This document shows positions 35,067 through 44,075 of a DNA stretch of 64,000 nucleotides, piece by piece. Origin of the DNA: Bacillus sp. AFS006103 (lineage in GTDB: Bacteria; Bacillota; Bacilli; Bacillales; Cytobacillaceae); the NCBI GenBank assembly GCA_002559145.1, contig NTXX01000006.1, forward strand, positions 86,648 to 150,647, given 5' to 3'. The notes under the pieces were generated by a model that was given only the letters and a program-made list of their open reading frames with translations, had not been told where the DNA came from and ran no database searches. Each line of letters opens with the position of its first letter. Position 1 is the stretch's first letter. The position numbers and the translations under genes were made by a program.

Positions 35067-35746
35067 GCCAAACGGACCTCCTTTGGTTTGCTGACATCCA
35101 TCCTATTCTCAATACGGTTGGCAAACCAAGTGAAAATAAGGACGATAATCAAATAATAGATTCCTACCACGAAATAGGTTTCAAAAGGCATATAGTTTTC
35201 ACCTTGGACACTTAGGGCCGTGTTATATAGGTCAGTCACAGCAATATAGGCTACAAGGGATGAATCCTTTAATCCAATAATAAACTGATTGGCTAGAGAC
35301 GGAATTGCTCTTTTGAAAGCCTGTGGGAAAACAATTCTCCTCATCGCAAGAGAATTGGGCATTCCAAGGGACCTGGCCGCTTCCATTTGTCCGCGATCAA
35401 TGGATTGCACGGCCCCTCTAAAAATTTCAGCAATATAGGCGCCCGTATGAACACCTAATGCCAGGGCACCCGCTGTGAAACTGTCCAGGTTCACTATATT
35501 GGCAAGTCCATAATATAAGAACATGATCTGAACAATGAGAGGCGTTCCGCGAATAATACCTATGTAGATATCAGCGATTCGATTTAATATTTTACTTGAG
35601 GATATCTTAAAGCTGGCAAAAATAACGCCAATCACCATTGCAAACAATAGCGAGATGGCTGTTATCGCAATCGTCATCCAAGCAGCTTTCAAAAAAGCAA
35701 TTCCATGTTCACTAAAAATACTGATAATATTTTCAATAAAAACCAC
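35063..35746 (-). CDS. polar amino acid ABC transporter permease (probable lysine)
   Basis: Membrane subunit, 227 aa, of the HisM/GlnP family with about five helices. Family motifs: [20 protein letters not shown] near residue 62, and the coupling loop [20 protein letters not shown] near 120 (the EAA motif). The start is a GTG at 35746 behind AAGGAGG; an ATG further upstream would put the ribosome site inside the gene. Probably works as a homodimer. The substrate is inferred from the riboswitch. Confidence 0.9.
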   Translation of the reverse strand: MVFIENIISIFSEHGIAFLKAAWMTIAITAISLLFAMVIGVIFASFKISSSKILNRIADIYIGIIRGTPLIVQIMFLYYGLANIVNLDSFTAGALALGVHTGAYIAEIFRGAVQSIDRGQMEAARSLGMPNSLAMRRIVFPQAFKRAIPSLANQFIIGLKDSSLVAYIAVTDLYNTALSVQGENYMPFETYFVVGIYYLIIVLIFTWFANRIENRMDVSKPKEVRLA

Positions 35747-35818
35747 AATCTGTACCTCCTTCATTGAATAGTGCAAGCACCCTCATCAGGTGCTTGCACT
35801 AAATATTTTTTTCCAGTC

Positions 35819-36616
35819 TTACTTTTTCATGATGTTTGTATTAAACCATTTCATACTAATCTTTTCATACGTTCCATCGTCAATCATTGATTGAATAGCC
35901 TTGTTGATTTTATCAGCAAGCTCTTTGTTTCCTTCAGCAATCGCAACACTTACACGATCTTCATTCAGTAAATCGCCAATTTCCTTAATTTTTAAGCCTT
36001 TTTCATTTTTTGCACTAACACCCACAATTTTATCAGTGATGACGGCATCTATACGGCCCAGCGCCAAATCTTGAAGTGCATTTACGTCAGTTGGATAGCC
36101 CTTCACTTGATCAGATAATTCTTCAGCCATGTCTTTCCAGGTACTAGCCTGAATGACTCCAATTTTTTTACCCTTTAAATCCTCTTTCGACTGAATATCG
36201 GAATTGTCTTCTGCTACAAAAATTTGTGCGCCAGAAAGATAGTACGGATTAGTGAAATCAACTTGCTTATCACGTTCAGGTGTAGCGGTCATACTGCCGA
36301 TAATGGCATCATATTTTTTTGCCTTTAGCCCTTGGATAATCGTTTCCCATGGGTTTGTAACAGGGTTTGCTTCAAGCCCGATTCGCTTGGCAATTTCTGT
36401 TCCAATTTCAACATCAAATCCAGTCAATTTTCCGTCCTTCTTAAAGTTAAGCGGCGGATACTGCCCTGTCATTGAGAATGTTAATGCACCATCTTTTACT
36501 AGTTCATGTTTAGAACCATTTGCTTTTGTAGTCTTTTCTGCCCCATCACTCTTCGCAGTTCCACAAGCAGATAAAATCAACATCATCGCGGCTAATAAAA
36601 ATACAAACTTTTTCAT
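35819..36616 (-). CDS. amino acid ABC transporter substrate-binding lipoprotein (probable lysine)
   Basis: Binding protein of 265 aa. The lipoprotein signal ends with LILSACG (lipobox Cys near 18). The mature domain is the SBP family 3 fold: LTFSMTGQYPPLNF, LTGFDVEIGTEIAKRIGL, VTNPWETIIQGLKAKKYDAI and GSMTATPERDKQVDFTNPYY, in which the GSM-T-PER pattern contacts the amino acid alpha-carboxylate. Start at the ATG at 36616 behind AGGGGGG. First gene after a lysine riboswitch and terminator, so expression should fall when lysine is abundant. Confidence 0.9.
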   Translation of the reverse strand: MKKFVFLLAAMMLILSACGTAKSDGAEKTTKANGSKHELVKDGALTFSMTGQYPPLNFKKDGKLTGFDVEIGTEIAKRIGLEANPVTNPWETIIQGLKAKKYDAIIGSMTATPERDKQVDFTNPYYLSGAQIFVAEDNSDIQSKEDLKGKKIGVIQASTWKDMAEELSDQVKGYPTDVNALQDLALGRIDAVITDKIVGVSAKNEKGLKIKEIGDLLNEDRVSVAIAEGNKELADKINKAIQSMIDDGTYEKISMKWFNTNIMKK

Positions 36617-36633
36617 AAATATTCCCCCCTGGT

Positions 36634-36885
36634 AATAAAAAAACACCGTCGATTTTAGTATGACGGTGTTCTAGACACCCCCATCGATTAGCATTGATGA
36701 AGATAGTTCTCCACAATTCCAATGGAACTGTGACAGTTCTGCCCCTATTCGAGTACAGACCCAGCTTTCTGAAAGAAGTGATTTCAGAAGCTTCGGCGAT
36801 TGATCCTTTTTCCTATTTTCATAGATTTCACTAAATCTCAAATAGGATACTAATAAAAATCGCGACCTCTACCTCATCTAATGCT
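36634..36885 (-). promoter_or_regulatory. lysine riboswitch (L box) with terminator
   Basis: On the minus strand the leader reads GATGAGGTAGAGGTCGCG (P1 5' arm with the conserved AGAGGTCGCG), then ATTAGTATCC, GGATCAATCGCCGAAGC, GCTGGGTCTGT, GGGGCAGAACTGTCA and GGAGAACTATCTTCATC (P1 3' arm, which pairs with GATGAGGTAG). These are the conserved blocks of the L box in the right order. A terminator, AACACCGTC-N11-GACGGTGTT plus T-run (36634-36671), follows just before the ribosome site. Lysine binding should favour the terminator. This accounts for most of the gap 36617-37071. Confidence 0.9.
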
Positions 36886-37071
36886 GAAAGATGAGGATTT
36901 TATATTTAGTTTAACGAAGCTTTCTTCAGTATAAAAGAATATTCTAACAGATGCAATAATATTTTTTTGGAATTTGTAACCAGAATGAAAAACCTTGACT
37001 GGTTTTCTTTCTTGAGATACATTTTTTTAAAATACCAAAATTTAAAACTACTAGAAAAAGGGGTCAAGCTA

Positions 37072-38724
37072 ATGTTGCAATGTCGTGAGGATGTGCTGAC
37101 TTTCACGAAACAGCTCGTAAACATTGAAAGTGTCGTTAATTCCATTGGTGAAAAAGCCATTGCCCAGTCTTTATACTCTATGATCTCTTCTATGCCCTAT
37201 TTTTCACAACACCCTAGCCAATTAGTGTTAGAACAAACAATTAACGATGACCAAGAACGATATAATGTTCTTGCTTTTGTTAAAGGAACAAAGGGAATTA
37301 GCAACCGCACAGTGATTTTGATGGGCCATATTGACACGGTTGGGATTGATGATTTTAATCAATTAAAAGACCAGGCATGCTTCCCGGAGAAACTAATGGA
37401 ATCACTCAAAGGTGAACAATTGCCCACTTCTGCTATGGAACATTTAAATTCAGGGGATTGGTTATTTGGACGCGGTGTCCTTGATATGAAAAGCGGGGTT
37501 GCCAGCAATTTATATCTCTTAAACTATTATTCTCTGCATCCTGAAGAATTAGACGGAAACATTGTCCTCTTATCAGAATGTGATGAGGAGGATAGTTCAC
37601 ATGGTGTTCTTTCAGCTTTGAAAACATTGAAACGCTGGAAAAAAGAACATGGTTTTGACTATGTAGCAGCGATTAATGCGGATTTCGTTTCACCCAGATA
37701 TGAAGGCGACGAAAATCGCTATATTTACAAAGGGACAGTCGGAAAGTTGCTGCCATCGTTCTTTATTACGGGAGCAGAAACTCATGTAGGCTCAGCCTTT
37801 GAGGGTCTCGATCCTAACTTCATCGCCGCAGAACTGACCAGGCAAATTAATTATAATCCAGACCTTTGTAACGAAGCTTTTGGTGAAACAACCGTTCCAC
37901 CCGTTTCTTTAAAGCAAACCGATTTAAAACCGTCTTACACAGTTCAGACAGCCTTATCCGCCTACGTGTACTACAATTTCTTTATTCATTCCTGGTCACC
38001 GAAGGACGTACTTGAAAAGTTAAAGGAGCAAGCCTATATTGCCTTTACTAATGCCCTTACATCTTTTGAAGATAGGTACAAGCAGTATAGTGCAATGAGC
38101 GGGGAGCCTTATATGCAGCACTCATGGAAACCGCGAGTCTTTACGTATGAAGAGATGGAGCAATTATTGCGAGCGGAGAATGGTGATGTTTTCACCACTC
38201 ATATGAATGAGTTTAAAGAAAAGCTTTCAACAAATACCTCTTTAGATACACGTATGTTTGCAGCTAGAGTCGTAGAGGAAGCTTGGAAATGGATGAAGGA
38301 TAAAAATCCAGCGATTATTCTGTTTTACTCCTCCCTATATTCACCACGAATTGAGTTGACAGGGAAAACAACAGACGAGCTTGCTCTGATTACGGCATTG
38401 GATGAAGCTGTGGTAGAAATCCAACCACATTATCAATATCCAATTGTGACAAGAAACTTTTTCCCTTATATCTCTGATATGAGTTTTGTTGCTCTAAGTG
38501 ATGATGAAGCTGGTATTAATGCCGAAACCAACAATAACCCGAGCTGGGGTACTAAACTTTTTGTAGACTATCAAGACATTCGTGATATTAATGTACCAGT
38601 AATCAATATCGGTCCTTATGGTTTAGATGCTCACAAAAAACTTGAACGAATGGAAATGACTTACTCACTAGAAGTGGTCCCAAACTTAACAAATCTTGTG
38701 ATTCAAAAGCTTTTGAATCGCTAA
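37072..38724 (+). CDS. M20 family peptidase, RocB-like
   Basis: Cytoplasmic zinc hydrolase of 550 aa. M20 metal motifs: MGHIDTVGIDD near residue 84, GRGVLDMKSGVA near 137, SECDEEDSSHG near 172. The length and the insert after the third motif fit the RocB family (arginine-utilisation protein) rather than the usual 400-aa M20 enzymes. Start set at the ATG at 37072 preceded by AAAGGGG. It is divergent from the lysine-riboswitch operon and could release or process basic peptides or acyl amino acids, but the RocB reaction is not firmly known. Confidence 0.8.
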   Translation: MLQCREDVLTFTKQLVNIESVVNSIGEKAIAQSLYSMISSMPYFSQHPSQLVLEQTINDDQERYNVLAFVKGTKGISNRTVILMGHIDTVGIDDFNQLKDQACFPEKLMESLKGEQLPTSAMEHLNSGDWLFGRGVLDMKSGVASNLYLLNYYSLHPEELDGNIVLLSECDEEDSSHGVLSALKTLKRWKKEHGFDYVAAINADFVSPRYEGDENRYIYKGTVGKLLPSFFITGAETHVGSAFEGLDPNFIAAELTRQINYNPDLCNEAFGETTVPPVSLKQTDLKPSYTVQTALSAYVYYNFFIHSWSPKDVLEKLKEQAYIAFTNALTSFEDRYKQYSAMSGEPYMQHSWKPRVFTYEEMEQLLRAENGDVFTTHMNEFKEKLSTNTSLDTRMFAARVVEEAWKWMKDKNPAIILFYSSLYSPRIELTGKTTDELALITALDEAVVEIQPHYQYPIVTRNFFPYISDMSFVALSDDEAGINAETNNNPSWGTKLFVDYQDIRDINVPVINIGPYGLDAHKKLERMEMTYSLEVVPNLTNLVIQKLLNR

Positions 38725-38727
38725 ACC

Positions 38728-38762
38728 AAAGGCTTGTAGACCTGGTCTACAGGCTTTTTTGC
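38728..38762 (+). terminator. terminator after RocB-like gene
   Basis: GGCTTGTAGACC / GGTCTACAGGC stem (one G-U pair) then a T-run. Confidence 0.82.
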
Positions 38763-38869
38763 GGTTATCATCATTGATTATCCTAATCCAATCTTGTAGA
38801 CAAATATTGCTAAGTTCTAACCACGTGTGCAAAAATAAGGTAGATACATAAATTGGAGGGATATAACCT

Positions 38870-39787
38870 GTGAGAACCATTAACTTAGGATCCAGTCCAC
38901 TAGAGGTGCCAGTTGTTGCAATTGGCTGCATGCGGATTAACTCGCTTGAGAAGCCTGAGGCAGAGCGTTTTGTACAAACGGCTTTAGAAGCAGGAGCTAA
39001 CTTCTTCGACCATGCGGACATATATGGCAGTGGAACATGCGAGGAAATTTTCGCGGATGCAATCCATATGAACGCGGAAGTTCGTGAAAAAATCATCCTG
39101 CAATCCAAATGCGGGATTCGTAAAGGCATGTTTGATTTTTCAAAAGAACATATATTAGAATCGGTTGATGGCATCTTGAGGCGCCTAAACACGGAATATC
39201 TCGATGTCCTACTTCTGCACCGTCCCGATGCTCTGGTCGAACCTGAAGAAGTCGCAGAGGCCTTTGATATCCTGGAAAACTCAGGAAAAGTGCGGCATTT
39301 TGGCGTATCGAATCAGAATCCGATGCAGATTCAATTGCTCAAGAAATTTGTGAAGCAGCCACTTGTCGCGAATCAATTACAATTAAGTATCACCAACGCC
39401 AATATGATTTCGAATGGAATCAATGTAAACATGGAGAATGATTCAGCAATCACCCGTGACGGAAGTGTTCTTGATTTTTGCAGACTGCATGACATGACAA
39501 TCCAACCTTGGTCTCCATTCCAATATGGATTCTTTGAAGGTGTCTTCCTTGGAAACGAGAAATTTCCAGAATTGAATCAGCAGATTGATGAAATTGCAGC
39601 CAAATATGAAGTTAGCAACACGACAATTGCGACTGCGTGGCTGTTACGTCATCCCGCGAATATGCAGCCAGTGATTGGTACGATGAATATTGATCGGTTA
39701 ACGGACTGTGTGAAAGCAAGCGAGATTCATTTAACACGTGAAGAATGGTACCAAATCTATCGTGCTGCAGGAAATATTCTCCCTTAA
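38870..39787 (+). CDS. aldo/keto reductase (YdhF-like)
   Basis: NADPH-dependent oxidoreductase with a TIM-barrel fold, 305 aa. The catalytic tetrad is visible: Asp and Tyr in FFDHADIYGSG, Lys in LQSKCGI, and His in LLLHRPD. The C-terminal cofactor-binding region reads PVIGTMNIDRLTDCVKASEI. Most like the E. coli YdhF group. The start is GTG at 38870 behind GGAGGG. Physiological substrate unknown. It stands alone and ends at its own terminator. Confidence 0.88.
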   Translation: MRTINLGSSPLEVPVVAIGCMRINSLEKPEAERFVQTALEAGANFFDHADIYGSGTCEEIFADAIHMNAEVREKIILQSKCGIRKGMFDFSKEHILESVDGILRRLNTEYLDVLLLHRPDALVEPEEVAEAFDILENSGKVRHFGVSNQNPMQIQLLKKFVKQPLVANQLQLSITNANMISNGINVNMENDSAITRDGSVLDFCRLHDMTIQPWSPFQYGFFEGVFLGNEKFPELNQQIDEIAAKYEVSNTTIATAWLLRHPANMQPVIGTMNIDRLTDCVKASEIHLTREEWYQIYRAAGNILP

Positions 39788-39880
39788 ACACACAAAAACT
39801 ATTGGTATTAATGGTAAACACCGGTAATATCAAAAAAGTTAATACGAACTTTGCAACATAATTGTAATAAATTGAGATTT

Positions 39881-39910
39881 AGCTCAGTAGCTATCACTAC
39901 TGGGCTTTTT
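39881..39910 (+). terminator. terminator after aldo/keto reductase
   Basis: AGCTCAGTAG-CTATCA-CTACTGGGCT stem followed by TTTT. The rest of the 299-bp gap to 40086 contains the upstream region that is shared with the second 3D-domain gene. Confidence 0.75.
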
Positions 39911-40086
39911 ACATTATATTGTATTGGAAAAGTCCCACTTTCAGACTATTAAATGAATATAGAAATACTATTGCAATATAATTGCCACAGCTGTAAAGGT
40001 TTTAACATACGCCTGTTATTTGTTAGTGAAAAATCCATGTTAGGATTAGGTTAAATTAGCTGACAAAAAACAGGGAGGATAAAAAA

Positions 40087-40710
40087 TTGCTAAAAAAAAT
40101 TAAAACATTCATAGCAGTTGCTGTACTCTCAGGAACTATGAGTGCTAATGTACAAGCTGCAACAATAAATGTAAAACAAGAAGATACCCGTTGGGACCAA
40201 TATAATCTAACCTTAGAAAAAATCCAAAAAGATGCGGATTCGCTTGAAACAGACATTCCCGTAAATCCAGCAGCACCAACTGTTTCGGAACCATTTCCGG
40301 TTTCCGCCAAGCCGCTTATTGCACATGCAAAAAAGAAGAGTGCATCTCCAATCAAATTAACGAACAGCACTACGTCAAAAGAAACAAAAAAAGTAAAAGA
40401 CACAGAAAAAGTAAAAGAAACAAAAGAAATAACAGTGAAAGCTACTGCCTACACCGCTTCATGTGAAGGATGTTCAGGTATAACCAAAACTGGTATTAAT
40501 ATTAAAGATAACCCCCAAAAGAAGGTCATCGCTGTTGACCCCTCTGTTATTCCGCTCGGAAGTAAAGTCTATGTAGAAGGCTTTGGTGAGGCAATTGCCG
40601 CAGATACCGGAGGCGCGATTAAGGGAAAGCGCATCGATATCTTTATCCCATCAGAACAAGATGCACTTGATTTTGGCGTGAAAAAATTAAAAGTCACCAT
40701 TTTAAATTAA
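40087..40710 (+). CDS. 3D domain protein with decayed LysM (YocH-like paralogue 1)
   Basis: Secreted 207-aa protein. Signal peptide at 1-24 (ends ANVQAA), then a segment that aligns with the LysM of the next gene but lacks its core (INVKQEDTRWDQYNLTLEKI against VTVQKGDTLWELS...), a Lys/Thr-rich linker, and an intact C-terminal 3D domain with TAYTASCEGCSGITKTG, AVDPSVIPLGS, AADTGGAIKGKRIDIF. 3D domains are found in resuscitation factors and lytic transglycosylases. The start is TTG behind GGGAGG. It is a tandem copy of the next gene, including promoter region and terminator. Confidence 0.82.
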   Translation: MLKKIKTFIAVAVLSGTMSANVQAATINVKQEDTRWDQYNLTLEKIQKDADSLETDIPVNPAAPTVSEPFPVSAKPLIAHAKKKSASPIKLTNSTTSKETKKVKDTEKVKETKEITVKATAYTASCEGCSGITKTGINIKDNPQKKVIAVDPSVIPLGSKVYVEGFGEAIAADTGGAIKGKRIDIFIPSEQDALDFGVKKLKVTILN

Positions 40711-40750
40711 GATGGCAAACCAGCTGATTCGAATTATCTTCATTACCTAA

Positions 40751-40795
40751 AAACACTGCAACACCTTTATGTACAAAGGGGTTGCAGTGTTTTTT
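40751..40795 (+). terminator. terminator after 3D-domain gene 1
   Basis: AACACTGCAAC ... GTTGCAGTGTT stem then TTTTT. The same stem sequence, with few changes, follows the second copy. Confidence 0.85.
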
Positions 40796-40965
40796 ACATA
40801 AATATAAACGATACCATTTTCTGATTATTAATTTATTTTAGAAATATTATTGCAATATAAATGCCATGGTCGTAAACGATTTAACATCTGCCTGTTCTTT
40901 GTTTCAGAAAATTCTATGTTACGATGATAAAAACTTAGCAACCAAAGAACATGGAGGGTAAAAGA

Positions 40966-41721
40966 ATGCTTAAAAAAATGATTATGCTTATAGCAGTTGC
41001 TGTACTCTCAGGAACTGTAAGTGCTAATGTACAAGCTGCAACTGTTACTGTACAAAAAGGAGACACCCTTTGGGAATTATCACGTGAAAATAATACATCT
41101 TTAGAAAATATACATAAGATGAATCATCTTACTACCGACCTCATTCACCCTGGGGACGTGCTAACGATTGCCCCCGAAAAACATTATAACGTTAAACAAG
41201 GTGACACTTTATGGGATATTGCCGAAGCGCATTCCGTAACTGTTTCGCAAATTAAAGAATGGAACAAGTTAGATTCCGATCTCATCCATCCAGGGTTAAG
41301 TCTAATAATCTATGAGGGTTTACATAGTACTAATAAATTTGTATCAGAAAAATCAATGAAACCTGCCACACAAATATCAAAGAATAGTAATCCTGTGACA
41401 AAAGCTGCAGACGATAGTAATACAGCAGATTCAAGAGAAATAACTGTGAAGGCTACAGCCTATACGGCTTCCTGTGAGGGATGTTCCGGCATTACCAAAA
41501 CTGGAATAAACCTTAAAGCAAACCCAAATAAAAAGGTCATCGCCGTTGATCCATCTGTAATCCCGCTTGGCAGTAAAGTTCATGTAGAGGGCTTTGGTGA
41601 AGCAATCGCCGCAGATATAGGCGGAGCGATTAAAGGCAAGCGAATTGATGTCTTTATTCCATCTGAACAAGATGCAATCGATTTTGGCGTAAAAAAATTA
41701 AAAGTCACCATTTTGAATTAA
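40966..41721 (+). CDS. LysM-LysM-3D cell-wall protein (YocH-like paralogue 2)
   Basis: Secreted 251-aa protein with a signal peptide (ends ANVQAA), two LysM modules (VQKGDTLWELSRENNTSLEN and VKQGDTLWDIAEAHSVTVSQ, each ending in LIHPG) and a C-terminal 3D domain. LysM binds peptidoglycan; YocH-type proteins are muropeptidase-like and usually under WalRK control. In this copy the second conserved motif reads AADIGGAIKG, with Ile where paralogue 1 has Thr. Start at the ATG at 40966 behind GGAGGG; an ATG 15 bases earlier has no ribosome site. Confidence 0.87.
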   Translation: MLKKMIMLIAVAVLSGTVSANVQAATVTVQKGDTLWELSRENNTSLENIHKMNHLTTDLIHPGDVLTIAPEKHYNVKQGDTLWDIAEAHSVTVSQIKEWNKLDSDLIHPGLSLIIYEGLHSTNKFVSEKSMKPATQISKNSNPVTKAADDSNTADSREITVKATAYTASCEGCSGITKTGINLKANPNKKVIAVDPSVIPLGSKVHVEGFGEAIAADIGGAIKGKRIDVFIPSEQDAIDFGVKKLKVTILN

Positions 41722-41755
41722 ACTCCCAAACTATCCAGAATTATCCCCATATACA

Positions 41756-41802
41756 AAAACACTGCAGAACCTCTATCGACAAGGGGATTGCAGTGTTTTT
41801 TA
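41756..41802 (+). terminator. terminator after 3D-domain gene 2
   Basis: AACACTGCAGAACC ... GGATTGCAGTGTT stem then a T-run; a diverged copy of the terminator at 40751. Confidence 0.85.
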
Positions 41803-41969
41803 TTGTATTCAACTAACTATAAAAAGAAGTTAAATTCAAATATTACAACCGAACATAAGAAATTTCACCGATAGACAAAATATGACAAAGTTCACACTAT
41901 TAAATCTAGTAGAATAGTATTAAAATTAAAGTATAATATAATACTATGTACTATATGTTTTGGATGTGG

Positions 41970-42014
41970 AACCATAGGCTTTAAGTCGAAAGACATCAAG
42001 CGCTGGTTTTTTTT
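41970..42014 (+). promoter_or_regulatory. leader hairpin with T-run before L,D-transpeptidase gene
   Basis: Nested stems AACCA...TGGTT, GCTT...AAGC and GTC-GAAA-GAC, followed at once by eight T. The structure ends 20 bp before the start codon and only 8 bp before the ribosome site GGAGGG. It therefore looks like an attenuator in the leader rather than the end of an upstream gene, since the previous gene already has its own terminator. The AT-rich stretch before it (TATAAT at 41932 and 41937) may hold the promoter. Confidence 0.55.
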
Positions 42015-42034
42015 AGATATCGGAGGGAACTTTA

Positions 42035-43483
42035 ATGGAAAATGCTGTTAACGAATCGGTCGAAGGAATTGACAAACAACGGTCTAAATCGCCCAAACGG
42101 ACTGCAAAATGGAAGCCTATTTTAATAGGTATCATCGTCATCATTGCAGTTATTATTGCGGCAATCAGCTATTATCAGGCAAACTACTTTAATGCTCATA
42201 TCAAAATTAATGACACAAATGTTGGTGGACTGACGGCCGAACAGGCACTGAACAAATTAAAAACAACCGTATTAAAAAACGAAGTTTATGTCGAAAACCA
42301 ACAAATAATTGATGGAAATGATACGAAGATGGGCTTTACGGATAAAGATCTGCCAGGTGTCAAAGAATTATTAAAAAGCCAGCGAACGTACTTTCCTTCT
42401 TCAAAGGCGAAAGAATTTTCATTCATACCTAGCCAACCCGATTCTTATCGTAGCGAAGAGATGAAGAAACAAGTCAAAGAAAAGCTCCTATCAATGAATG
42501 AGAGTTTAACGGCTCCTATAGATGCGAAGGCCAGTTTGGAAGAAGGTAAAGTTATCATCTCAAAAAGTAACGATGGGCAGCAGCTTGATATTGCCAGTCT
42601 ATTAAAAGACTATGAAAAGCAAGGATATACGAGCGAAATCCGTTTGAACCCTGTATACATCCAGCCAATCAAAGAAGATAGTTCGATTGTAAAAGATGAA
42701 CAGAAAAGGCTAGAAGAGCTTCTTCTGCAAACCGTTGATTATAAGGTCCAGGATCAAGTTTATTTATTAAAAGGCAGTGAATTAATCCAAAATGCCTCGG
42801 TGACAAAAGACTTAAAGGTTAAGATTGACCCTAGCGATATAAAGGAGAAAATCGCTGATATTAATAGTTCTCAATCGACATTGGATAAAAATTTTAAGTT
42901 TAAGACCCATTCAGGTTCAGTCGTCACAGTTAAAGGAAAAGGCTATGGTTGGGCATTAGATGTCGACAAAGAAGCAAAACAAGTGAAGTCCGCTTTTGAA
43001 AAAGGAGAAAACTCTATTACTGCTTCTCATACAACCGGACATGGCTGGAGTGGTGAAGGTTATGGTTTTGAAACGACATCAAACCATGGGATCGGTAGTA
43101 CCTATGCTGAAGTTTCGATTGCACAGCAGCGTATTTGGGTTTATAAAAATGGGAAATTGGTCGTTACTACGAATGTCGTTACCGGTAAACACAGTACTGG
43201 TAATGATACCTCCAAAGGAGTGTGGTATATCCTCTACAAACGATCACCTTCCATGCTAACGGGCAGAGAACTTGGAGGAAAACCTAGTTATCAAGTAAAA
43301 GTTGATTATTGGGCACCATTTACAAATGATGGACAAGGATTTCACGATGCAGGCTTTCGGTCTAACTGGGCAAGTAATGCCTACTTAAATGCTGGATCAC
43401 ATGGCTGCGTCAATACACCACCTAGTGTAATGGGGACTGTTTATAATACACTCAGCACTTACGACCCGGTTGTCATCTATTAA
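42035..43483 (+). CDS. L,D-transpeptidase with peptidoglycan-binding domain
   Basis: Cell-wall cross-linking enzyme, 482 aa. A charged cytoplasmic N-terminus is followed by one membrane helix (about 29-46), two repeats of a YoaR/VanW-associated peptidoglycan-binding domain (about 55-330), and a C-terminal YkuD domain (about 355-482) with the catalytic motif AGSHGCVNTP. The His-Gly-Cys is intact, so the enzyme should be active and form 3-3 cross-links or attach groups to meso-diaminopimelate. Start behind GGAGGG. A T-rich hairpin sits just before the ribosome site. Confidence 0.9.
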   Translation: MENAVNESVEGIDKQRSKSPKRTAKWKPILIGIIVIIAVIIAAISYYQANYFNAHIKINDTNVGGLTAEQALNKLKTTVLKNEVYVENQQIIDGNDTKMGFTDKDLPGVKELLKSQRTYFPSSKAKEFSFIPSQPDSYRSEEMKKQVKEKLLSMNESLTAPIDAKASLEEGKVIISKSNDGQQLDIASLLKDYEKQGYTSEIRLNPVYIQPIKEDSSIVKDEQKRLEELLLQTVDYKVQDQVYLLKGSELIQNASVTKDLKVKIDPSDIKEKIADINSSQSTLDKNFKFKTHSGSVVTVKGKGYGWALDVDKEAKQVKSAFEKGENSITASHTTGHGWSGEGYGFETTSNHGIGSTYAEVSIAQQRIWVYKNGKLVVTTNVVTGKHSTGNDTSKGVWYILYKRSPSMLTGRELGGKPSYQVKVDYWAPFTNDGQGFHDAGFRSNWASNAYLNAGSHGCVNTPPSVMGTVYNTLSTYDPVVIY

Positions 43484-43497
43484 CAATCGATTAGAGT

Positions 43498-43528
43498 CAG
43501 GAAATCGTTAATGATTTCCTGGTTTTTT
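43498..43528 (+). terminator. terminator after L,D-transpeptidase gene
   Basis: CAGGAAATC-GTTAAT-GATTTCCTG stem then GTTTTTTT. Confidence 0.88.
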
Positions 43529-43597
43529 TATTTTAACCAAAACTGCGGTAAGATAAAGATGGGTCCAAAATCCATAAATAAGTGAGGCAGAAAAAGG

Positions 43598-44020
43598 ATG
43601 GAACTTAATAAAGATTGTATGTATTGCATGAAAGATGAACGACGTGACAATCTGATGATTGAAATATGTCAACTGGAGGCTTCAACTGTCTTTCTTTTCA
43701 AAGAACAGACGTATACTGGCCGGTGCAATGTAGTGTATAAGGATCATGTAAAGGAACTATTCCAACTCAATCCTGATGAATTAGCGGCTTTTATGAACGA
43801 TGTAAAAAAAGTGGCTGCCGCAGTCGATAAGGCTTTCCAACCAAATAAAATTAATTATGGCGCCTATGGTGATACCTTACATCATCTCCATATGCACATT
43901 GTGCCTAAGTACGAAGGAAAAGAGAATTGGGGCTCCACTTTCGAGATGAACCCAGGAAAAACCTACTTAACTGACGAAGAATATCATAATATGATCGAGG
44001 CAATAAAAAGAGCACTGTAA
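43598..44020 (+). CDS. HIT family nucleotide hydrolase/transferase
   Basis: Small 140-aa protein with the histidine triad HLHMHIV near residue 95, which attacks nucleotide phosphates. An N-terminal CMYC pair near residues 7-10 could form half of a zinc site; the usual second half is not clear. The family hydrolyses AMP-linked conjugates or dinucleoside polyphosphates. It is a single-gene unit with AAAAAGG before the ATG and a bidirectional terminator after it. Confidence 0.85.
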   Translation: MELNKDCMYCMKDERRDNLMIEICQLEASTVFLFKEQTYTGRCNVVYKDHVKELFQLNPDELAAFMNDVKKVAAAVDKAFQPNKINYGAYGDTLHHLHMHIVPKYEGKENWGSTFEMNPGKTYLTDEEYHNMIEAIKRAL

Positions 44021-44032
44021 GGATTTTAATAG

Positions 44033-44071
44033 GAAAAAGAGCATATTCCAATTGGAATATGCTCTTTTTCC
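44033..44071. terminator. bidirectional terminator
   Basis: Perfect palindrome AAAAAGAGCATATTCC/GGAATATGCTCTTTTT between converging HIT and PTS genes. Confidence 0.9.
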
Positions 44072-44075
44072 TTTA

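Noticed and set aside
39881..39910. tRNA-like sequence (AGCTCAGTAG)
   Set aside because: Resembles a D-arm by chance, but the stretch folds as a simple terminator with a T-run and no cloverleaf.
40000..40060. WalR box upstream of the 3D-domain genes
   Set aside because: YocH-type genes are often WalR targets, but no clear TGTWAH-N5-TGTWAH direct repeat was found in either upstream region.
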